Source: Thalassospiraceae bacterium
GTDB taxonomy: Bacteria > Pseudomonadota > Alphaproteobacteria > Rhodospirillales > Magnetovibrionaceae
DNA length: 5,526 nt
Assembly (NCBI GenBank): GCA_030637205.1
Contig: DAOVVL010000155.1
Location: 1-5,526 of the forward strand
Direction of reading: 5' to 3'
This document shows positions 1-4,314 of the stretch, piece by piece. The translations under genes and the position numbers were made by a program. The notes beneath the pieces are model-generated. The model made no database searches. It worked only from the letters and a program-made list of their open reading frames with translations, and was not told the origin of the DNA. Positions within the stretch are counted from its first letter, which is position 1; each line of letters opens with the position of its first letter.

Positions 1-283
1 AATGAACGTCGAAGATGCCATTGTGGCCGCCACGCGCAATCGCATCCGCCCCATCTTCATGTCATCTCTGACCAGCGTTTGTGGGATGTTGCCGTTGGTA
101 TTGTTCCCCGGCGCCGGTTCAGAGCTGTATCGGGGCTTGGGCTCGGTGGTGGTGGGCGGACTGGCACTGTCGGCGCTGCTGACGCTTTTCATCATTCCGC
201 CATTACTTACTTTAGTTGCTAAATGGACGGAAAGTACCGAAAAGTCGCGGGAAATAGCCCCTCCCGATGCTAAAACTGGCTGA
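1..283 (+). CDS. RND-family efflux permease, C-terminal end (5' partial)
   Basis: This is the last ~93 residues of an inner-membrane RND (AcrB/HAE1-like) transporter, which uses the proton gradient to export drugs, metals or other small molecules through a tripartite pump. The fragment starts with the segment before TM11, containing the family pattern R-x-RPI-x-MSSL followed by G-MLPLV. Next come the PGAGSELYRGLGS loop, typical of this family, and the final hydrophobic helix (GGLALSALLTLFIIPPLLTL). A short charged cytoplasmic tail ends at TGA 281-283. The ATG at position 2 is almost certainly internal, because RND permeases are about 1,000 residues and the reading frame is open to the window edge. 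The substrate cannot be told from this fragment. No clear U-tract terminator follows; only a small GCATT-T-AATGC palindrome at 291-301 was seen. Confidence 0.93.
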   Translation, partial: MNVEDAIVAATRNRIRPIFMSSLTSVCGMLPLVLFPGAGSELYRGLGSVVVGGLALSALLTLFIIPPLLTLVAKWTESTEKSREIAPPDAKTG

Positions 284-334
284 TTTTAAAGCATTTAATG
301 CGCAATAAGGCTAAAAATACTGGCCCCGGTAAAC

Positions 335-365
335 CTGATACATTAGAGTATTCCAACATTATGAT
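335..365 (+). promoter_or_regulatory. Putative sigma-70-type promoter of the ArsR gene
   Basis: A -10-like TATGAT at 360-365 is preceded by a -35-like CTGATA at 335-340 with a 19 bp spacer, inside a local AT-rich island between the RND gene and the ArsR gene. It would give a leader of roughly 100 nt. The -35 match is only 4 of 6 and the spacer is long, so the -10 is the better-supported half. Confidence 0.3.
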
Positions 366-372
366 ATAGTGT
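356..372. promoter_or_regulatory. Imperfect palindrome, candidate ArsR operator
   Basis: ACATTAT-GAT-ATAGTGT is a 17 bp AT-rich palindrome with arms matching at 6 of 7 positions. It covers the putative -10 box of the ArsR-family gene. ArsR repressors usually bind AT-rich dyads over their own promoters, so autoregulation is the natural reading. This is inferred from position and symmetry only. Confidence 0.35.
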
Positions 373-474
373 GGTACGGAATCGCGCGGGGACACATACC
401 ATCGCGATCCGCAAACAACCCACTGTCAGGTCGGGGGGCCGGCAGATTGGGATATACAAAGGGGAACCCAAGCA

Positions 475-825
475 TTGGTAAGTGAAAGACTGAAAACGAT
501 CCAGGATAACGCTTTGCGCGCCAGCACCTTGCTGAAAGCAATGAGCAACCAGCACCGCCTGATGATCCTGTGCCAATTGGTACCGGGTGAAAAATGCGTG
601 AGCGAATTGGAAGAAATCATTGGCCTCAGCCAGTCTGCCCTGTCGCAGCATCTGGCGCGCCTGCGTCGCGACAATCTGGTGTCTACGCGCCGTGAAGCGC
701 AGACCATCTTTTATTCGCTTAACGGTGACGAAGCCAGTGCGGTCATCGAAACGCTGTACAGCCTGTACTGCGAAACGAACGCCTCCCTTTACGAAGGCGA
801 CAGCCCGACGGCCAAAGCCATCTAA
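475..825 (+). CDS. ArsR-family repressor, SqrR/BigR-type (persulfide-sensing) by cysteine pattern
   Basis: A 116-residue winged-helix repressor of the usual ArsR length. The recognition part reads ELEEIIGLSQSALSQHLARL (residues 44-63), followed by the wing LVSTRREAQTIFYSL (68-82). Cys33 (in LMILCQL) and Cys99 (in SLYC) are 66 residues apart, the same spacing as the dithiol pair of SqrR (Cys41/Cys107) and BigR (Cys42/Cys108), which form a polysulfide bridge with reactive sulfur and release DNA. Only one Cys (Cys41) remains at the CVC box used for As(III), and the DxH...HE zinc site at helix 5 is absent, so metal sensing is unlikely. The start is TTG 475: AAAGGGGA (458-465) lies 9 nt upstream, and the next in-frame ATG (541) would cut off helix 1. 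No sulfide-oxidising target gene is present in the window. Whether it controls the upstream pump is unknown. Confidence 0.9.
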   Translation: MVSERLKTIQDNALRASTLLKAMSNQHRLMILCQLVPGEKCVSELEEIIGLSQSALSQHLARLRRDNLVSTRREAQTIFYSLNGDEASAVIETLYSLYCETNASLYEGDSPTAKAI

Positions 826-852
826 CCGGGGCACCTTGTGCAATCGGTGAAT

Positions 853-1692
853 TTAGTGAACAGCCTTTTTAGAACTGGCCGTGCCTTTTTGGCTGCGGCC
901 AGTTTTTTGTGCGTCTTGCTGGCGCGCAACTTGGGCCTGGCGGTCCGGCGAAATGATCCAGCGCAATTCTTCCTTGAGAATTTCAATGTGGCGGGACTTC
1001 GGTGCCTGATTGACCGACGCCACGATGCCCTTGCGGGTCGGGACCGGCAGTCGGTAAAAGTTTTCCAACATCAGGAATTTTATACCCGGACGCACCGTTT
1101 CGGCCAGCAACAGGCTGGTGATCAGGTTCTGGCGCACGTCGCTTCTGAGGTTCCCCGCATCGGTCAACTCGAAGAAGGTCGAGACAAACTTGCGCGGCGC
1201 CATTTCCCCATCGAGAAGCGATTTAAGGTTGAATTTCAGTGCCTTGGCGTACTCGGCGCGGGTCTGGACAATAAAGTTTGAGGTCTTGGAACGCACAAAT
1301 GCGATTGATTTAGGCGAGAAATCATTTTCCGAAACCAGATTGACGGCGCGTTTAACCAGGGGGTGGCGCGTCTTTTCACCGACCAGGCCGAACACACCCG
1401 CGACCAAGCGGTTGTTGGATCCCTTGGGCGACATGCGCGTGGCGGCCGCCAGCGCCATCGGGCTTTCCGGATCGCGCGTCGCCATCATCGCCAGCGGCAA
1501 CGGATCATCAAATTCCGCCAGATGAATATCGGTGTTGATCAGGTATTCCGGCAACAAGATGCGCGCCGGATCTTCGGGCACACACACCGGATCACCGGTG
1601 CGGTAACTATCGCGAACCAACAGGGCCGTTTTCAGCCCCGCCTGGGTGATGCCCAGTTCGGCAATAAGGTTGTGCTCAGGCTTGTCGGTCAT
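853..1692 (-). CDS. Conserved-looking protein of unknown function, 279 aa, coupled to HTH gene
   Basis: I do not recognise this family. The protein is soluble, with no signal peptide or TM segment, and is rich in helix-forming stretches. Residues 41-80 carry an acidic/proline pattern (PEDPARILLPEYLINTD, then FDDPLPLAMMATRDPESP). Residues 150-250 are mixed helical and end in EELRWIISPDRQ. The last ~30 residues are a basic, low-complexity Gln/Lys/Ser/Thr tail. The start is ATG 1692-1690: it overlaps the TGA of the upstream gene as ATGA and has AAAGGATC about 7 nt upstream. A frame extension to 1782 is possible but would run deeper into the upstream gene. The coupling suggests the product works with the HTH protein, for example as a partner or effector-sensing subunit; that is an inference. 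The 3' end overlaps the terminator of the convergent ArsR gene. Confidence 0.8.
   Translation of the reverse strand: MTDKPEHNLIAELGITQAGLKTALLVRDSYRTGDPVCVPEDPARILLPEYLINTDIHLAEFDDPLPLAMMATRDPESPMALAAATRMSPKGSNNRLVAGVFGLVGEKTRHPLVKRAVNLVSENDFSPKSIAFVRSKTSNFIVQTRAEYAKALKFNLKSLLDGEMAPRKFVSTFFELTDAGNLRSDVRQNLITSLLLAETVRPGIKFLMLENFYRLPVPTRKGIVASVNQAPKSRHIEILKEELRWIISPDRQAQVARQQDAQKTGRSQKGTASSKKAVH
873..908 (+). terminator. Intrinsic terminator of the ArsR gene, inside the opposing CDS
   Basis: The arms AACTGGCC (873-880) and GGCCAGTT (897-904) form a perfect 8 bp stem. A nested GCC-TTTTT-GGC (883-893) can extend it inward. A run of six T (903-908) begins within the 3' arm. It lies about 48 nt after the ArsR stop and reads as a Rho-independent terminator for plus-strand transcription. 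No T-run follows on the minus strand. The hairpin occupies codons of the C-terminal tail of the convergent minus-strand gene. Confidence 0.7.
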
Positions 1693-2240
1693 GTGCTTGA
1701 TCCTTTTGTGCGGCCATTCATTTGGCCGGTGGATTTGGCCCAGTTGGCCTGAAGTTCGTCGGCGCCCCCGGTGGCCCACCAATCGCGAAAGCGGTGCGAT
1801 CCGGCGCGAACTTCCGCCGGGGTTACCTGAACCAGATTGAGGCTTTCCTGAACCTTCAGCGCCTTTGCAGCCGCCTCTGCGCCTTGGCGCTTGCTCTCGG
1901 GGCCGCCATCGCCCCAGGTGGCGGGCTCGGTGCTCAGCATCGCTTCAAGTCCCCCCAGGGTTTTGGCGTCTTCCAACAAGTGCGCCAGCACCAGGGTCAG
2001 GAAGGCCAATTTTGGCCCCGGTATATTCACCAGGGCGCGCCGCCACTTGCTCACTGTCGGCGGGCTCACGTCGGCCAGACGGGCCACATCGCGCCCGGTC
2101 AGGCCCAATTGCTCAAAGCCGGCAAAGACGGGCAGGAATTCTGCTGCGCCAGAGGATTGTCCGGGGGTTTGGCCAGAATCTAGGGTCGGCGATTCGCGTG
2201 TTTGCGTGACCTTTTGGGCACTCGCGGCGTGGGATATCAC
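1689..2240 (-). CDS. XRE/Cro-like helix-turn-helix protein, 183 aa, GTG start
   Basis: A probable DNA-binding protein. Residues 46-70 (GLTGRDVARLADVSPPTVSKWRRAL) fit a Cro/C1-type helix-turn-helix: a first helix, the turn at ADVS, and a recognition helix PPTVSKWRR. Around it are a polar, probably disordered N-terminus (1-32), a hydrophobic helix LAFLTLVLAHLLED (78-91) that could mediate dimerisation, and a C-terminal part with WGDGGPESKRQG, an Ala-rich helix and FRDWWATGG. The start is GTG 2240-2238, since no early in-frame ATG exists and AGGAG (2254-2250) sits 9 nt upstream. The gene overlaps the next one by ATGA, so the two form an operon. Its upstream region carries repeated GGCAC motifs (minus-strand reading) that could be its operators. 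A weak promoter-like pair, TTGAGG (2302-2297) and TATGCC (2278-2273), is possible. The family assignment rests on the HTH pattern alone. Confidence 0.82.
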   Translation of the reverse strand: MISHAASAQKVTQTRESPTLDSGQTPGQSSGAAEFLPVFAGFEQLGLTGRDVARLADVSPPTVSKWRRALVNIPGPKLAFLTLVLAHLLEDAKTLGGLEAMLSTEPATWGDGGPESKRQGAEAAAKALKVQESLNLVQVTPAEVRAGSHRFRDWWATGGADELQANWAKSTGQMNGRTKGSST

Positions 2241-2310
2241 GGCGCCTTACTCCTGTTTTGGGGGCTGAAATAGGCATAAAAACCCGTGTTTTGGCCCCTC
2301 AACCGAGAAG

Positions 2311-2454
2311 CATCAGGTGCCCAACAGGAACAATGTCTTGTGCCTAGGACTGGGTCTGACACCACATTTTGTGCCCGGCGGACTACTTTGGGATAACTAG
2401 GGTTCATCTTGTCTATTACTACCAAGTATTGATGCATACACCACATAAGGTGCC
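2311..2454. repeat. Dispersed CAT-N3-GTGCC repeats, candidate regulator sites
   Basis: Exact copies of CAT-N3-GTGCC occur at 2311-2321, 2365-2375 and 2444-2454, with a degenerate copy ending in GTGCC at 2340-2344. The last two exact copies are longer: ACACCACAT-N3-GTGCC at 2359-2375 and 2438-2454, i.e. 14 matching bases, 79 bp apart. They lie between the HTH gene and the plus-strand genes, where operators for the HTH protein would be expected. They could instead be remnants of a mobile-element end, but I see no transposase. Confidence 0.5.
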
Positions 2455-2460
2455 AACTCA

Positions 2461-2487
2461 TTGACACTACACTGAATATATTATAGT
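2461..2487 (+). promoter_or_regulatory. Putative sigma-70-type promoter before the 117-aa gene
   Basis: A perfect TTGACA at 2461-2466 is followed, after a short 15 bp spacer, by TATAGT at 2482-2487 in a very AT-rich stretch. The TSS would fall near 2494, giving a leader of about 147 nt before the ATG at 2641. The spacer is shorter than the usual 17 bp, so strength is uncertain. The start lies 7 bp after the last GTGCC repeat, a position suited to repression by a protein bound there. Confidence 0.5.
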
Positions 2488-2500
2488 TAAGGAATAGTTT

Positions 2501-2644
2501 ATGGCGCTGGATTCGAGGGTGGAGAGGCGCTTTTCTAGGACTTTTCGACCCCCTTTTCTGGCCCACGTCAATAACAGGGCCAATAACGGGGACAGTATTA
2601 AGCAAGGATTCGATTTAGCCGTTTGTGCCTGGGGGGAACGATGA
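2501..2644 (+). CDS. Possible 47-aa small ORF overlapping the next gene by ATGA
   Basis: The frame begins at ATG 2501, with AAGGA at 2489-2493 seven nt upstream, and ends at TGA 2642-2644, overlapping the next start as ATGA. The product would be a basic peptide starting MALDSRVERRFSRTF and ending AVCAWGER. It has no TM segment and no family I know. The good Shine-Dalgarno spacing and stop-start overlap argue for a translated, coupling leader ORF. Against it, if the TTGACA/TATAGT promoter is real, the mRNA would start at about 2494, just after this Shine-Dalgarno, leaving the ORF nearly leaderless. It also contains a 12 bp tandem duplication (2569-2592). It could equally be a chance open frame in a leader. 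Confidence 0.3.
   Translation: MALDSRVERRFSRTFRPPFLAHVNNRANNGDSIKQGFDLAVCAWGER
2569..2592 (+). repeat. Tandem 12-bp duplication
   Basis: CAATAACAGGGC (2569-2580) is followed directly by CAATAACGGGGA (2581-2592), matching at 10 of 12 positions. It sits in the leader of the 117-aa gene. If the small ORF here is real, it encodes N-N-R-A-N-N-G. Confidence 0.6.
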
Positions 2645-2994
2645 AAAAGCTTTTTGAAGACCTGCAAAATACTCAAAAATCCGAAAATATTCCTGCCGAG
2701 AACGATCGCCGTTATGCGGTCACGCACATCCGCCCCGGCGACAGCGATGAAGTCGTCAAAGACCTGATCACGGCCCCCGGTGAAGCCGCCGCGCGCATTC
2801 GCGCCGCCATGATCTTTCCCGGTTCCAGAATTCTCGCGGTCGTGGCCCTGCCCGAACCCCTGCCCGTTCGCGCGGCCCGTGATGCGAAAGCGTCGCCGCG
2901 CCTGGGGGCGCGTTATATTCGCGGCATCTTCCGCCCGGCGCTGTTCACCGACGACGGCGAAACCGAACTGAGCAGCGAATACATTTCCAAATAA
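2641..2994 (+). CDS. Small protein of unknown function, 117 aa
   Basis: I do not recognise this family. The ATG at 2641 follows a purine-rich GGGGGGAA (2631-2638) and overlaps the TGA of a possible small ORF. An upstream in-frame TTG at 2623 would add only MCLGGT and has no better ribosome site. The product appears cytosolic, with no signal peptide or TM helix. It has a charged N-terminus (KKLFEDLQNTQKSE), then segments that look like alternating strand and helix: RRYAVTHIRPGD, EVVKDLITAPGEAAARIRAAMIFPGSRILAVVALPEP, and RLGARYIRGIFRPALFTDDGETELSSEYISK. Codon use favours G/C at third positions, unlike the AT-rich DNA just upstream, which supports real coding. Its own promoter-like element lies about 150 bp upstream. 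A strong hairpin 80 bp downstream and the sigma-54 promoter beyond separate it from the cyclase operon. Confidence 0.75.
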   Translation: MKKLFEDLQNTQKSENIPAENDRRYAVTHIRPGDSDEVVKDLITAPGEAAARIRAAMIFPGSRILAVVALPEPLPVRAARDAKASPRLGARYIRGIFRPALFTDDGETELSSEYISK

Positions 2995-3074
2995 AGCTTT
3001 GTAAAACATAGGCTTGATGAAGTGATCCCGGCGCGGGTGGAGGCCTTTGGCTTCGCCCAACGCGCTTGGATTAA

Positions 3075-3097
3075 CCCCGGTCGTTTCTCGGCCGGGG
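3075..3097 (+). repeat. Strong hairpin after the 117-aa gene
   Basis: CCCCGGTCG (3075-3083) and CGGCCGGGG (3089-3097) form a 9 bp stem with one G-U pair and a 5-nt loop (TTTCT). No T-run follows, so it is not a standard intrinsic terminator. It may still slow transcription or protect the 3' end of the 117-aa mRNA. Confidence 0.55.
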
Positions 3098-3098
3098 G

Positions 3099-3155
3099 CG
3101 GCAATTTAAACCTTGCCCAAGTCGGCAAAAATTGCCGACCGGGTAACAATTGCCC
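3099..3155. promoter_or_regulatory. Cluster of TTGCC/GGCAA half-sites, candidate enhancer of the sigma-54 promoter
   Basis: The core is a perfect dyad GTCGGCAA-AAA-TTGCCGAC (3121-3139), flanked by CGGCAA (3099-3104), TTGCCC (3113-3118) and TTGCCC (3150-3155). The dyad centre lies about 95 bp upstream of the predicted sigma-54 start, a usual place for NtrC-type activator sites. From memory, CGGCAA/TTGCCG halves resemble the FlbD (ftr) sites of Caulobacter flagellar promoters; I could not check this. CGGCAATTT (3099-3107) can also pair with AAATTGCCG (3129-3137), an alternative to the 3121-3139 stem if the region is transcribed. Confidence 0.55.
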
Positions 3156-3197
3156 ATGTCCCAGATTTATAACCCATTGATAATTAACATTTTCTTA

Positions 3198-3214
3198 CTG
3201 GCACGATGATTGCC
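3198..3214 (+). promoter_or_regulatory. Sigma-54 (RpoN) -24/-12 promoter of the diguanylate cyclase operon
   Basis: CTGGCACG-ATGA-TTGC-C fits the RpoN consensus YTGGCACG-N4-TTGCW at every position but the last. The invariant GG (3200-3201) and GC (3212-3213) are exactly 10 nt apart. The expected start is near 3225, leaving a leader of about 57 nt before ATG 3282. Transcription would need an ATP-dependent enhancer-binding activator. Confidence 0.85.
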
Positions 3215-3230
3215 TCTTCTTTTAGGCAAC

Positions 3231-3244
3231 CCGGCAGAAGCCGG
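3231..3244 (+). repeat. Small hairpin in the 5' leader of the cyclase mRNA
   Basis: CCGGC-AGAA-GCCGG is a perfect 5 bp stem with a 4-nt loop, just downstream of the predicted sigma-54 start and 24 nt before the Shine-Dalgarno. It could stabilise the 5' end of the mRNA, or be a protein-binding dyad. Confidence 0.4.
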
Positions 3245-3281
3245 ACCGCCCTAAAGCAGAAAGAAACAGGGAGAATTTGGG

Positions 3282-4109
3282 ATGGGACGAATTATGAATT
3301 ACCCGATTAAAAAGCACCACAACGCCAACAACGATGATACGCGCACGCACGGCCACCCGTTAAAGGGGGTACGCACCGACGATCTGACCTCGACGCTGGT
3401 TGGCTTACGCGAACAGATTGACCTTTGCGCAGCCGAACTGGACCACGCCCTGAGCGAAAAGCTGAAAACCTCGGTCGAGCTGGCGCTGTTGCAGGCACTG
3501 GGGGTTGAAAAGAACATTTCCAGGCATCTGAGCAAGATCGAACACATGGAACACCTGGCGCTGACCGATGAGCTGACCGGTGCCCTGAACCGTCGCGGCT
3601 TTGAACGCGAACTGGAAAGCGTGCTTTCCGCGTCCGGGCGATATAACGAAACCGGGGTGCTGGTGTACATCGATCTGGATGGCTTCAAACCCATCAACGA
3701 CACCTTCGGCCATGCCGCCGGTGACCTGGTGCTGCAAAAAGTGGTCGAGTTGCTCAAAGCCAACATCCGCCCCCACGACACCATCGCGCGCCTTGGCGGT
3801 GATGAATTTGGCGTGATCCTTTCGCGCACCAGCTGGGCCAATGGTCTGGTACGTGCCGAAATGCTGGAACGCATCGTCAACAACGCCATCGTGCACTGCC
3901 ACCGCTCGCCCGTCGCCATTCGCGCCAGCTTCGGCTTTCAGCGTTTTGGCTCAAAAACCAATGCCATCGAGCTGATGGAAATGGCCGATCAGGCCATGTA
4001 CGAAGCCAAGCGTATGCGCACCGAACTGGCGCGCATTGCCGCTGAGGACCTGGCAGCCGAAGAATTCGACGCCCCCAACGTGAGCTTTGATTCCAACAAC
4101 GCAACCTGA
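3282..4109 (+). CDS. Diguanylate cyclase (GGDEF domain, intact I-site)
   Basis: Makes cyclic di-GMP from two GTP. The protein has 275 residues. Residues 1-35 are polar and His/Asn-rich. Residues 36-92 are helical and likely coiled-coil, a probable dimerisation and signal-relay segment. The GGDEF domain runs from ~93 to 250, with the opening DELTGALNRRGF (96-107), the metal-binding YIDLDGFKPIND (129-140), and the active-site GGDEF at 172-176. RPHD (163-166) is exactly five residues before it, so the product-binding inhibitory I-site is present. No TM segment or known sensory domain is seen, so it is predicted to be cytosolic. An acidic tail ends the protein. ATG 3282 is chosen because AGGGAG (3268-3273) is 8 nt upstream; ATG 3294 is an alternative. 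It is the first gene of an operon behind a sigma-54 promoter, which points to control by an enhancer-binding activator such as those for motility or nitrogen. Catalytic activity is inferred from intact motifs. Confidence 0.95.
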   Translation: MGRIMNYPIKKHHNANNDDTRTHGHPLKGVRTDDLTSTLVGLREQIDLCAAELDHALSEKLKTSVELALLQALGVEKNISRHLSKIEHMEHLALTDELTGALNRRGFERELESVLSASGRYNETGVLVYIDLDGFKPINDTFGHAAGDLVLQKVVELLKANIRPHDTIARLGGDEFGVILSRTSWANGLVRAEMLERIVNNAIVHCHRSPVAIRASFGFQRFGSKTNAIELMEMADQAMYEAKRMRTELARIAAEDLAAEEFDAPNVSFDSNNAT

Positions 4110-4131
4110 TTTTCGTAAAGGTTTTTGAGCC

Positions 4132-4314
4132 GTGAAACCGATTTTAAATCAAAAGCCTAACACCACTTCTCAAACGCATGACTCCCCCAAAGCCCAAACT
4201 TTGTCCCGCGCCACTTCTGTGGCCGGGGCACTTTTTTGGCGCCTGATGCGGCCGCTTATTGGCTTGGGCTTGGGCTATGCGTTTGGCCTGTTCATTTTGG
4301 AGATGGGCTTATGA
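4132..4314 (+). CDS. 60-aa single-pass membrane protein
   Basis: A tiny protein of unknown function. Residues 1-30 are polar and Thr/Ser/Gln-rich. Residues 31-41 carry two arginines (FWRLMRP), then a hydrophobic helix LIGLGLGYAFGLFILE (42-57) with small-residue spacing (GLGLGYAFG) of the type that lets membrane helices pack. By the positive-inside rule the N-terminus should face the cytoplasm. The start is GTG 4132, with AAAGG (4117-4121) 10 nt upstream; no in-frame ATG comes before residue 39. The gene lies 22 nt after the diguanylate cyclase and overlaps the next gene by ATGA, so the three are one operon. It could be a membrane tether or regulator for its neighbours; that is an inference. 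Translation is supported by the operon geometry, not by homology. Confidence 0.65.
   Translation: MKPILNQKPNTTSQTHDSPKAQTLSRATSVAGALFWRLMRPLIGLGLGYAFGLFILEMGL

Larger units (their letters stand above)
284..474. other. Intergenic region between RND pump and ArsR gene
   Basis: The first ~90 bp are AT-rich and hold the 291-301 palindrome, the putative promoter and the candidate operator. From about 378 on, the DNA turns GC-rich and forms the ~100-nt leader of the ArsR gene, with the ribosome site at 458-465. No further gene was found here. Confidence 0.6.
2241..2640. other. 400-bp divergent intergenic region
   Basis: It separates the minus-strand HTH operon from the plus-strand 117-aa gene. 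Its base composition is visibly more AT-rich than the flanking genes between 2395 and 2500. It holds the HTH gene's ribosome site, the GTGCC repeats, a TTGACA promoter-like element, a possible 47-codon ORF and a 12 bp tandem duplication. A minus-strand open frame (2605-2237) exists but has no coding character. Confidence 0.6.

Noticed and set aside
291..301. GCATT-T-AATGC palindrome as terminator of the RND gene
   Set aside because: The stem is too short and AT-rich, and no T-run follows.
343..843. Minus-strand open frame of 166 codons over the ArsR gene
   Set aside because: Shadow of the well-supported ArsR family gene on the plus strand.
838..1281. Plus-strand open frame of 147 codons opposite the 279-aa gene
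   Set aside because: It lies antisense to a coupled gene with its own ribosome site, has poor start context, and its His/Arg/Gln-rich product is typical of a shadow frame.
2436..2460. TGGCAC on the minus strand as a second sigma-54 promoter for the HTH gene
   Set aside because: The -24-like half is present, but the bases 10 nt downstream are GG and not the required GC, so the -12 element is missing.
2237..2605. 122-codon open frame on the minus strand in the intergenic region
   Set aside because: No ribosome site, odd composition (many Trp, His, Met and Cys), no domain, and it overlaps the HTH gene's own ribosome site and the repeat region.
2995..3180. Open frame continuing 61 codons after the TAA of the 117-aa gene, with a possible GTG start at 3022
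   Set aside because: No convincing ribosome site, Gly/Asn/Cys-rich product without pattern, and the DNA is better explained by hairpins and activator half-sites.
3405..3902. Minus-strand open frame of 165 codons over the GGDEF gene
   Set aside because: Shadow frame; the plus strand carries intact GGDEF, I-site and metal-binding motifs.
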